Shown here piece after piece: positions 1 to 6,383 of a stretch of DNA of 11,614 nucleotides. The stretch's first letter is position 1; the number at the start of each line of letters is the position of its first letter. The notes under the pieces are model-generated. The model did no database searches. It saw only the letters and a list, made by a program, of their open reading frames with translations, and was not told where the DNA came from. Made by a program: the position numbers and the translations under genes. Source of the DNA: JALQUL01 sp964556425 (GTDB lineage: Bacteria; Pseudomonadota; Gammaproteobacteria; Burkholderiales; Burkholderiaceae_C); the NCBI GenBank assembly GCA_964556425.1, contig CAZKWC010000082.1, positions 1 to 11,614 on the forward strand, in the 5' to 3' direction.

Positions 1-74
1 TGGTCAATTGGTATCGGTATGGAGTTAATCCAGAAGGCTGGCTCTTACAACTGATACCACTCTTTAGTTTTTAA
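1..74 (+). other. 3' end of an unidentified + strand gene (partial)
   Basis: Two + strand frames are open to the left edge. One gives 17 codons ending in TGA at 52-54 (tail GMELIQKAGSYN). The other gives 23 codons ending in TAA at 72-74 (tail NPEGWLLQLIPLFSF). One of them is probably the C-terminus of a gene converging on purH, because a bidirectional terminator follows at 85-115. The fragment is too short to choose the frame or name the family. The aromatic-rich tail of the second frame ends in Phe, which is also typical of outer-membrane proteins, but this is weak evidence. Confidence 0.3.
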
Positions 75-84
75 TATTAGCAAT

Positions 85-115
85 AAAAAAGCAGGCTTAT
101 CAACCTGCTTTTTTT
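85..115. terminator. Bidirectional Rho-independent terminator after purH
   Basis: The arms AAAAAAGCAGG (85-95) and CCTGCTTTTTT (104-114) form a perfect 11-bp inverted repeat around an 8-nt loop. There is an A-run on the left and a T-run on the right, so it can terminate transcription from either side. It lies 9 bp beyond the purH stop codon and about 10 bp beyond the later of the two candidate stops at the left edge. It therefore fits as a shared terminator for two converging units. Confidence 0.85.
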
Positions 116-123
116 AGTTTATT

Positions 124-1695
124 TTAGTGTCTAAAATGACGCACACCGGTGTACACCATGACCACACCGCGCTCATCGGCAGCCGCAATTACTTCGTCAT
201 CACGCATGCTACCGCCGGGCTGAATCACAGCTGTTGCGCCAGCATCTACCACTACATCTAGGCCATCACGGAATGGGAAAAATGCATCACTAGCGACCAC
301 GGTACCACTTAAACTTAAACCTGCATGACCGGCTTTAATGCTAGCAATACGAGCCGAGTCTAGGCGACTCATTTGACCAGCACCCACTCCCATTGTCATA
401 CCACCTTGACAGAACACGATAGCATTAGACTTCACATATTTGGCCACATTCCAAGCAAACATTAAGTCTTGTAATTGTTCTGCAGTAGGTTGAGCTTTGC
501 TCACTACTTTTAAATCCGCCAAACTAAGTTGATGGTTATCGGCAGTTTGAATTAATAAACCAGAACCCACACGTTTCACATCCATTAAATTTTGGCCTTT
601 GTCCCAAGCCGATGGACCACCACTTGGCAAGCTAATTTGTAATACGCGCACATTGGCCTTGGCTTGGAAAATAGCTAGTGCGGCATCGGAATAAGACGGG
701 GCAATTAACACTTCAACAAACTGGGTTGAAACTGCTTTGGCAGCCGCTTCGTCGACTGGGCAGTTAAATGCAATAATGCCGCCAAAGGCAGAAGTAGGAT
801 CAGTTTTGAATGCTTTTGAATAAGCTTCAAGCGCATTAGCACCCACTGCAACACCACAAGGGTTGGCATGCTTGACAATGACACAGGCATTAGCTTCAAA
901 ACTTTTTACACATTCCCAAGCCGCATCGGAGTCTGCAATATTGTTATAAGACAACTCTTTACCTTGTAACTGAACGGCTGTTACCAAAGAACCTGGTGCT
1001 GGATAAAGGTCACGATAAAAAGCAGCTTGTTGATGCGGGTTCTCACCGTAACGTAAATCTTGCAATTTAACAAATCGGCCATTGCTTTGTGCAGCAAACA
1101 TCATGTGTGAGCCATCTTGTGCAATGCTTGACAAATAATCACTGATGGCGGCATCGTAATTGCTAATGCGATTAAAGGCAGCTACTGATAATGCAAAACG
1201 TGTTTGACGACTAATTTCACCTTGCGTATTGAGCTCTTCAATAAAGGCTGGATATTGGCTTGCATCGGTTAAAACAGCTACATCTTGCCAATTTTTAGCA
1301 GCGCTTCGTACCATTGCAGGGCCACCAATATCGATATTTTCAATGGCATCTTCTAGTGTGCAATTGGCTTTGGCAACTGTGGCTTCAAAAGGGTAAAGGT
1401 TAACGATTAAAAAATCAATGGTATCAATTCCATGATCTTTTAAAGCTTGCATATGTTCAGGAAAATCACGACGAGCTAATAAGCCGCCATGCACTTTTGG
1501 ATGCAAAGTTTTAACACGGCCATCTAACATTTCAGGAAAACCTGTCATGTCCGCTACTTCTGTTACTGCTAAACCAGCATCAGCTAATAACTTAGCTGTA
1601 CCACCAGTTGATAATAATTTAACACCTTTAGCAGCAAGTGCTGTGGCGAGTTCTAATACGCCTGTTTTATCAGAAACAGAAATTAAGGCATTCAT
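124..1695 (-). CDS. purH: Bifunctional AICAR formyltransferase / IMP cyclohydrolase PurH
   Basis: PurH catalyses the last two steps of de novo purine synthesis in the cytoplasm: formylation of AICAR by 10-formyltetrahydrofolate, then ring closure to IMP. The 523 residues are close to the usual length (E. coli about 529), and the protein matches the family end to end. The N-terminal cyclohydrolase (MGS-like) domain, about residues 1-150, shows LLSTGGTAKLL (27-37), GFPEMLDGRVKTLHPK (52-67) and the ENIDIGGPAMVRSAAKN stretch near 119. The transformylase domain shows LRYGENPHQQAAFY and the catalytic Lys-His pair in VKHANPCG (K275, H276). It ends in the conserved VRHFRH. The start is the ATG at 1693-1695. 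It lacks the roughly 10-residue N-terminal extension of the E. coli protein but begins right at the first strand (ALISVSDKTG). It follows fis by 43 bp on the same strand and is probably the last gene of dusB-fis-purH. Confidence 0.97.
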   Translation of the reverse strand: MNALISVSDKTGVLELATALAAKGVKLLSTGGTAKLLADAGLAVTEVADMTGFPEMLDGRVKTLHPKVHGGLLARRDFPEHMQALKDHGIDTIDFLIVNLYPFEATVAKANCTLEDAIENIDIGGPAMVRSAAKNWQDVAVLTDASQYPAFIEELNTQGEISRQTRFALSVAAFNRISNYDAAISDYLSSIAQDGSHMMFAAQSNGRFVKLQDLRYGENPHQQAAFYRDLYPAPGSLVTAVQLQGKELSYNNIADSDAAWECVKSFEANACVIVKHANPCGVAVGANALEAYSKAFKTDPTSAFGGIIAFNCPVDEAAAKAVSTQFVEVLIAPSYSDAALAIFQAKANVRVLQISLPSGGPSAWDKGQNLMDVKRVGSGLLIQTADNHQLSLADLKVVSKAQPTAEQLQDLMFAWNVAKYVKSNAIVFCQGGMTMGVGAGQMSRLDSARIASIKAGHAGLSLSGTVVASDAFFPFRDGLDVVVDAGATAVIQPGGSMRDDEVIAAADERGVVMVYTGVRHFRH

Positions 1696-1738
1696 GTGAA
1701 GATCCCAACTAATTAAAAATAAAAATAAAAAAAATGGT

Positions 1739-1975
1739 TCAGTCTAATAACTGATGGTCTTGTAATTTTTTACGTAAGGTATTGCGATTAAGGCCTAACC
1801 ATTGCGCAGCCTTTGATTGGTTTTGGTTAGCCCGTTGCATCACTTCGATTAATAAAGGACGCTCGGCAACCATCATCATCATGTCATAAAGCTTGCTGGG
1901 CTCGGCTCCATCTAGGTCGGTAAAATAGGCTTGTAAGCTGCTGCTTACGGCCTGCTCAATTAAATGCTTACTCAT
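1739..1975 (-). CDS. fis: Fis-family nucleoid DNA-binding protein (short betaproteobacterial form)
   Basis: Fis is a dimeric DNA-bending protein that activates rRNA promoters and modulates many others. This 78-residue protein carries the full C-terminal helix-turn-helix, about residues 50-74 (QNQSKAAQWLGLNRNTLRKKL), nearly matching the E. coli sequence. The dimerisation helices precede it (EQAVSSSLQAYF near 7-18 and LYDMMMMVAERPLL near 29-42). It is about 20 residues shorter than E. coli Fis (98 aa). The missing part is the N-terminal beta-hairpin arm that contacts Hin/Gin-type invertases, so DNA binding should be kept but recombination enhancement probably lost. The ATG lies 11 nt after the dusB stop codon, with a weak ribosome-binding sequence (GTGAAG) between, so it is probably cotranscribed and translationally coupled with dusB as in E. 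coli. The DMMMMV run (four consecutive ATG codons) is unusual but lies in the helix B region, which tolerates hydrophobic residues. Confidence 0.93.
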   Translation of the reverse strand: MSKHLIEQAVSSSLQAYFTDLDGAEPSKLYDMMMMVAERPLLIEVMQRANQNQSKAAQWLGLNRNTLRKKLQDHQLLD

Positions 1976-1986
1976 ATTACTTCACT

Positions 1987-3009
1987 CTAATTCAAGTTCT
2001 CACTTTGCTCTGTAACTGGCAAAAGTGTGTGGCTCTGGGCCAATTCATCAAAAAATTGAGCAACTGCCAGCCATTGTTGCTCGCAGTCCTCAAGGGTATT
2101 CATATAGGAACGAAAAGCCTGGCCGCCAGGCAGTGCTTTAACATACCAACCGATATGTTTTCTCGCACTTCTGAGCCCAAGATATTCACCGTATAAACTG
2201 TAATGATCTTGCAAGTGGGCCAACAAAAGTTGACGCACCTCCGTAACCATAGGGGGGGGTAAAAAATGTCCTGTTGCTAAATAATGGGCTATTTCACGAA
2301 ATAACCACGGTCTGCCTTGTGCAGCCCTTCCAATCATTAAGCCATTCGCTCCAGTTGCTTTTAAAACCATTGCTGCTTTTTCTGGGGAATCAATATCACC
2401 ATTAGCCACAACAGGAATTTGGAGGCGAGATTTTACCTCAGCAATTAATTCATAACTGGCTTGGCCTTTATAACCTTGCTCACGACTTCTTCCGTGTAGC
2501 GCCAGCATTTGTATACCTGCGTCTTGTGCCTTTAAGGCAATAGACAAGGCATTTTGATGCTGATCGCTCCAGCCAGTGCGCATCTTCAGTGTGACTGGCA
2601 CACCATGCACTTGGCATGCATTCACTACTGCCTGCACAATACTGATCGCTAAATCTTCATCTTGCATAAGAGCAGACCCAGCCCATTTATTGCAGACTTT
2701 TTTAGCAGGGCAACCCATATTAATATCAATTATTTGTGCGCCATGATCGATATTAAATAAAGCTGCATTAGCCATTTGCTGAGGTTCTGTGCCTGCAATC
2801 TGAACCGAAATGGGTGCATTCTCACCATCATGGTTCATGCGAGTTTTAGATTTTTGAGTGGCCCACAACTGTGGTTGTGAAGTCATCATTTCACTCACTG
2901 CATAGCCAGCACCTAAATTTTTGCACAGGACGCGAAAAGGCCTGTCGGTCACTCCCGCCATAGGAGCTACCAACAAGGAATTACTTAACTGGTAAGGTCC
3001 TATGCGCAT
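1987..3009 (-). CDS. dusB: tRNA-dihydrouridine synthase DusB
   Basis: DusB is an FMN-dependent enzyme that reduces a D-loop uridine of tRNA to dihydrouridine using NADPH. The 340-residue product matches E. coli DusB throughout. It starts MRIGPYQLSN, followed by VAPMAGVTDRPFR (14-26), SEMMTSQP (39-46) and IDINMGCPAKKV (94-105). The catalytic cysteine is C100, the same position as in E. coli. Further on come LKMRTGW (141-147), HGR (172-174), VANGDI (201-206) and GRAAQGRPW (227-235). The C-terminal helical tRNA-binding domain includes ARKHIGWY near 282-289. The frame is open upstream to a TTG at 3075, but the ATG at 3007-3009 is preferred because family similarity begins exactly there. It is the first gene of the minus-strand dusB-fis-purH series. 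The codons for PPP near residue 251 contain a run of eight cytosines, a possible slippage point. Confidence 0.95.
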   Translation of the reverse strand: MRIGPYQLSNSLLVAPMAGVTDRPFRVLCKNLGAGYAVSEMMTSQPQLWATQKSKTRMNHDGENAPISVQIAGTEPQQMANAALFNIDHGAQIIDINMGCPAKKVCNKWAGSALMQDEDLAISIVQAVVNACQVHGVPVTLKMRTGWSDQHQNALSIALKAQDAGIQMLALHGRSREQGYKGQASYELIAEVKSRLQIPVVANGDIDSPEKAAMVLKATGANGLMIGRAAQGRPWLFREIAHYLATGHFLPPPMVTEVRQLLLAHLQDHYSLYGEYLGLRSARKHIGWYVKALPGGQAFRSYMNTLEDCEQQWLAVAQFFDELAQSHTLLPVTEQSENLN

Positions 3010-3150
3010 GGAATGCTGTAATTGAATTGGAAAGAAAATGGTGATGCTAGGTTCAAAAGCAGTCTTGCCTATCAAAATGCAGATATTGATAAAGCTAGCT
3101 TTGTTTGGAAAGGCTAGTAGTTGGGCAGTTTAGAATACAAGAACACTAAT

Positions 3151-3165
3151 GCCTAAATTTTAAGC
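3151..3165. promoter_or_regulatory. Possible Fis-binding site upstream of dusB-fis
   Basis: The 15-mer GCCTAAATTTTAAGC fits the Fis core consensus GnnYRnnWnnYRnnC on both strands. Its centre is A/T-rich (AAATTTT), as in high-affinity Fis sites. It lies about 140 bp upstream of the dusB start, between divergent genes. In E. coli, Fis represses its own dusB-fis promoter, so autoregulation is the natural reading. The core motif is degenerate (about one match per 512 bp by chance), so this remains tentative. No convincing -35/-10 pair was found in the region. Confidence 0.3.
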
Positions 3166-3233
3166 GAAATAAGGCTTGTTTTTAACTGCTTTGAATGAAT
3201 TGCTTGCTCTTTCATAGCTTAATTTTATTTTTT

Positions 3234-3731
3234 ATGAACGAATGGCTTGAGTCGATACTGCAAATTTTATCTTTACCTCAATATGGATTAGGTAGCGTTT
3301 TCATTATTTCTTTTTTGAGTGCTACTCTTTTACCGTTAGGTTCGGAGGCAGCTGTTTTTGGACTTATTCAACTGCAACCCGATTGGTGGTGGTCCACTAT
3401 TGCTGTTGCCACCATAGGCAATACTTTGGGCGGTGCAAGCAACTGGTGGATAGGCTGGGGAGCGCAGCAAATATTACACCCTAATCGACCCAATAAAATG
3501 ATTTTGAAAGCCACTCATTTTTTAAATCGATTAGGTCCTAAGGCCTGTTTATTAAGTTGGTTACCCGGTATTGGTGACCCACTTTGTTTGGTTGCCGGTT
3601 GGTTAAAAATGCCATTTTGGCCCTGCATTTTTTATATGGCAGTTGGTAAATTGTTGAGGTATATTATTTTAACGAGCTTATTAATGACTGCATGGCACCC
3701 CTTACAGAACATTTTTTCGCTGTTTCATTAA
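3234..3731 (+). CDS. YqaA family (DedA-like, SNARE-associated) small membrane protein
   Basis: This is a polytopic inner-membrane protein of 165 residues resembling E. coli YqaA (142 aa), a divergent member of the DedA/VTT group. Shared features in order are FIISFLSATLLPLGSEAAVFGL (about 23-44; YqaA has SSFLSATLLPGNSE), a membrane segment with TIGNTLGGASNWWIG (60-74), and a short polar loop. These are followed by LSWLPGIGDPLCLVAGWL (107-124) and GKLLRYIILTSLL near 138-150. DedA relatives move undecaprenyl phosphate or phospholipids across the membrane. No substrate is established for YqaA, so the function here is unknown. An in-frame ATG exists at 3195, adding 13 hydrophobic residues. The ATG at 3234 is preferred because MNEWLES gives a polar start just ahead of the conserved region. 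Neither start has a clear ribosome-binding site. The gene diverges from dusB and converges on the sensor kinase with a 13-nt gap and no obvious terminator. Confidence 0.8.
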   Translation: MNEWLESILQILSLPQYGLGSVFIISFLSATLLPLGSEAAVFGLIQLQPDWWWSTIAVATIGNTLGGASNWWIGWGAQQILHPNRPNKMILKATHFLNRLGPKACLLSWLPGIGDPLCLVAGWLKMPFWPCIFYMAVGKLLRYIILTSLLMTAWHPLQNIFSLFH

Positions 3732-3744
3732 GCACCTCAAGCCG

Positions 3745-6129
3745 TTACTGCAGTATTTTGTTTTTTTGTAGCAGTTCAATCTCCGCTCTTAACAACTCAA
3801 CCTGAATGGGCTTAGATACATAACCGTCTGCACCTGCGTCAATAAATCTTTCTCTATCGCCTTTAATAGCATGCGCAGTTAAAACAATAATTGGCGTACG
3901 TTTACCCGTTTGTTGGTCTTTTTCACGAATATGATTCATGGCAGTTAAGCCATCCATTTCTGGCATCATAATATCCATTAAAACTAAATCAAATTGTTTT
4001 TGCTCAAGCAAGCTAAGTGCTTTATGACCGTCTTCTGCCATTTCAAATGTATGGCCCAAGCGTTGTAACTGAATACCAATTAACTTTTGATTAATCAAAT
4101 AATCTTCGGCTACTAAGACATGTAACTTGGTAGTTTTTTCATTCGTCAAAATGGCAGGAGCAACGGTTAAGTTTGCACTGTCACCTTTGATGGCTGTAAA
4201 GGTAAAACTAAATACAGAACCTTTGCCTAATTCACTTTGCACCTCAATTTTTCCGCCTAATAACTCCACTAAGCGTTTGTTGATGGCAAGGCCTAATCCG
4301 GTGCCACCATATTGACGAGTAATAGAACCATCGGCTTGTACAAAAGTACCAAAAATATCTTCCAATTTACTTTCATGAACGCCAATACCTGTATCGGCTA
4401 CTTTCATTTTTAATACCAAATTAGCGTCGGTAATGGAGAACAATTGCAACGCAACCGACACAGACCCTTGTTTTGTGAATTTAATTGCATTGCCTACCAA
4501 ATTGATTAAGATTTGCCTCATCCGGTAAGGGTCAGAAATTATGTATTCAGGCACATCAGGGGCAATTTGAAAGGTGAGTTGCAAACCTTTTTCAGCCGCT
4601 TTTGGCTCTAAAAATCTTAATGTTTCATGCATTACCTTACGGACATCAAAATTAATACTCTCGACTTCTAACATGCCCGCTTCGATCTTAGAAAAATCTA
4701 AAATATCATCAATAATTTTTAATAAATTATCGGCTGAAACCTTCACCATCGTGAGGTAATCCCGTTGCTCATCATCGAGCTGGGTAGATAAAGCTAAGTT
4801 GGTCATACCAATCACGCCATTCATTGGAGTGCGAATTTCGTGACTCATATTGGCCAAAAACTCACTCTTTAATTTGTTGGCCTGCTCTGCTTTATCTTTT
4901 GCTTTGATTAAGGCTTCTTGATCGGCTTGAATTTGCGAGAAGTCTTGCAATACGCCAATAAAAAACACTTCATCTAGCACACGTGTTTCACTAATGGTGA
5001 TTCGCAACGGGAAAATGTGTCCATTTTTCTTTTGTGCAGAAACGATTCGTGGGCGTTTCATCATATTTTTTTCACCTGTGCGCAGGTAATTTTCTAAATA
5101 CGCATCATGGTGTATTTTGTGATGATCTGGGACTAATATTTTAATATTTTCGCCCATTAACTCATTGGACTCATAACCAAAAATTTCAAGTACTTGGGTA
5201 TTGTGCTGAACAATCACTCCATTTCTATCGGTAACTACAAGGCCTTCCATAACGGAGTTAAATACATTGTTTAATTTTTGATCATTGAGAACCAAGGTTT
5301 TCTCAATAATGGCTCTTCTTTCTATTTCTTTTCTTAAGGACTCGTTGGTTCCTGCCCTCTGGTCGGCCAAAATTTGTGACCGAGTGAGTGCATTACGTAA
5401 ACCTTTAATCGACAACCATATCACCACAAAACTACTCAAGCCAATAATTAAAAAAACCGTTAGGGTTTCATTAAGTTGTTTTTGTGCATTTAAAGCCCAA
5501 GCATCTAATGGATGAGTAACCTCTAATGCGCCGCGCACTTCACCGACTTTCCAATCGGTTTTAGGTGAACCAGGATATGAATTATGGCAAGCTACACAGG
5601 TTTCCAACATTTTATCGGCCTGTGCATACCTTAAGGTATTAACTCCGTTAATTGTTTCAAATCGATAAAAAGGCTTATTAGGATTTTTTCTTAAGGCGGC
5701 TAATGCATCAAGTTGAAATGAGTCCAATTTACGATTGGAATCTCGCCAAGGAAATGGAAAGTCGCTATACAAACGCACAGCCACACTTTTGTCATGTTGA
5801 TTTAAATATTCACCAAACTCAATTGCAAATGTGGCGGGTAAAGGCAAGGAGTTTTCGAGATTATGAAAATTATGCGTTATGTTAATACCCGCTTTTTTGG
5901 CTCTCGAAACAATTTCCGAACTATAGTAGTTTCTAAACTGCGTTACTGACAAGGCGTGACGTGCAACATCTTCCACAGCCATTGCTTGTGCTAAACGCTC
6001 TGAACTTGAATAGGCGAAATAAACAGAAAATGAACCACCCAGCAACAATATTAAACCCATTATGGGTAATAAAAGTCTGTCATGTCGCAGTATTATGCGT
6101 GCCAACCAGCCCGTGTTTTTTTGCATCAT
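3745..6129 (-). CDS. Membrane hybrid sensor histidine kinase with heme c (DUF3365) sensor, FixL-like PAS and receiver domain
   Basis: This is a 794-residue orphan hybrid kinase. A membrane helix (about 19-41) is followed by a periplasmic DUF3365/Tll0287-like domain (about 42-220). That domain has one heme c motif, CVACH (178-182), whose two cysteines are the only ones in the protein. A second helix (about 223-242) leads through a short linker to a PAS domain (about 285-400). The PAS contains HDAYLENYLRTGE from H341 and R361, matching the heme-ligand histidine and regulatory arginine spacing of FixL. HisKA follows with SHEIRTPMNG (phospho-acceptor H430). HATPase_c shows the N box with N543/N547, DTGIG (579-583) and GGTGLGL (608-614). 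A C-terminal receiver domain (about 669-785) has the acidic pair E675/D676, phospho-acceptor D719, T751 and K773. There is no HPt or DNA-binding output, so phosphate must pass to an unlinked partner. Two adjacent ATGs (6129, 6126) lack a clear Shine-Dalgarno. A perfect FNR box lies 63 bp upstream of the start. The signal sensed is inferred, probably redox state or a gas. Confidence 0.92.
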   Translation of the reverse strand: MMQKNTGWLARIILRHDRLLLPIMGLILLLGGSFSVYFAYSSSERLAQAMAVEDVARHALSVTQFRNYYSSEIVSRAKKAGINITHNFHNLENSLPLPATFAIEFGEYLNQHDKSVAVRLYSDFPFPWRDSNRKLDSFQLDALAALRKNPNKPFYRFETINGVNTLRYAQADKMLETCVACHNSYPGSPKTDWKVGEVRGALEVTHPLDAWALNAQKQLNETLTVFLIIGLSSFVVIWLSIKGLRNALTRSQILADQRAGTNESLRKEIERRAIIEKTLVLNDQKLNNVFNSVMEGLVVTDRNGVIVQHNTQVLEIFGYESNELMGENIKILVPDHHKIHHDAYLENYLRTGEKNMMKRPRIVSAQKKNGHIFPLRITISETRVLDEVFFIGVLQDFSQIQADQEALIKAKDKAEQANKLKSEFLANMSHEIRTPMNGVIGMTNLALSTQLDDEQRDYLTMVKVSADNLLKIIDDILDFSKIEAGMLEVESINFDVRKVMHETLRFLEPKAAEKGLQLTFQIAPDVPEYIISDPYRMRQILINLVGNAIKFTKQGSVSVALQLFSITDANLVLKMKVADTGIGVHESKLEDIFGTFVQADGSITRQYGGTGLGLAINKRLVELLGGKIEVQSELGKGSVFSFTFTAIKGDSANLTVAPAILTNEKTTKLHVLVAEDYLINQKLIGIQLQRLGHTFEMAEDGHKALSLLEQKQFDLVLMDIMMPEMDGLTAMNHIREKDQQTGKRTPIIVLTAHAIKGDRERFIDAGADGYVSKPIQVELLRAEIELLQKNKILQ

Positions 6130-6191
6130 TTTGACTAAATTTGAATGTTAGTTTTTGTAAAATTAATTGAATGTAACATTTTCTGACCCAT

Positions 6192-6205
6192 TTGATTGAA
6201 ATCAA
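6192..6205. promoter_or_regulatory. Perfect FNR/Anr box
   Basis: TTGATTGAAATCAA is an exact match to the palindromic FNR/Anr consensus TTGAT-N4-ATCAA, the site of oxygen-sensing CRP/FNR-family regulators. Its centre (6198.5) is 69 bp upstream of the kinase ATG and 189 bp upstream of the edd ATG. A class II position (-41.5) would put a kinase transcription start near 6157. The sequence there is A/T-rich but has no convincing -10 hexamer. Whether the site activates or represses, and which gene it serves, cannot be decided from sequence. Confidence 0.7.
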
Positions 6206-6244
6206 TGACGTAGTAAAGGGGTTTTTGGTATTTTTTACAAAAAT

Positions 6245-6267
6245 GCTGTGTATTTTTGATACATAGC
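6245..6267. promoter_or_regulatory. 23-bp dyad of unknown role in the kinase-edd divergent region
   Basis: The arms GCTGTGTAT (6245-6253) and ATACATAGC (6259-6267) pair over 9 positions, with eight Watson-Crick pairs and one G-T. The loop is TTTTG. The perfect inner part is TGTAT-N5-ATACA. It could be an operator or an RNA hairpin in a long edd leader. It is not followed by a T-run, so it is not an intrinsic terminator. I do not recognise a regulator for it. Confidence 0.4.
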
Positions 6268-6304
6268 CCTGTCATTTATTTTTCTTAGGCACAACTTCAA
6301 CAAA

Positions 6305-6383
6305 TTTGGTAACCTTGAAGTAACAAAAACTCAACTTTTCAAGGGACTGAGCGTTACTATTTGTCTGTAACAAAGTTACCAAA
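6305..6383. promoter_or_regulatory. Cluster of GTAAC/GTTAC motifs with a HexR-like operator before edd
   Basis: The pentamer GTAAC, or its complement GTTAC, occurs at 6309, 6320, 6353, 6367 and 6375. The last two form the dyad GTAAC-AAA-GTTAC (6367-6379). With its flanks this matches 12 of 15 positions of the HexR consensus TGTARTWWWAYTACA, and two of the three mismatches are symmetric. HexR (RpiR family) binds 2-keto-3-deoxy-6-phosphogluconate, the Edd product, and controls edd/eda in many proteobacteria. In addition, TTTGGTAAC (6305-6313) is the exact inverted copy of GTTACCAAA (6375-6383). The dyad ends 8 bp before the edd ATG, which suggests repression. The identity of the regulator is inferred. 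Confidence 0.5.

Noticed and set aside
1711..1754. Weak hairpin at the fis stop (TCAGT/ACTGA) followed on the minus strand by a T-rich tract before purH
   Set aside because: It looks like an attenuator, but the stem has only 5 bp and low GC. A true terminator separating fis from purH cannot be supported.
3010..3075. Upstream TTG start for dusB adding 22 residues
   Set aside because: The DusB family begins at MRIGxYQL, matching the ATG at 3007-3009. The extension has no family similarity and needs a rare start codon.
3091..3102. Perfect 12-bp palindrome AAAGCTAGCTTT, and nearby TATCAA-N10-TTGATA, upstream of dusB
   Set aside because: Both are symmetric and could be operators, but they match no consensus I know and single examples of this size are expected by chance in AT-rich DNA. 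No function is claimed.
3747..3775. Possible terminator between the YqaA-like gene and the kinase (ACTGC ... GCAGT with a T-run)
   Set aside because: The stem is only 5 bp with a 19-nt loop and lies within the kinase 3' coding end. It is not a convincing intrinsic terminator for either gene.
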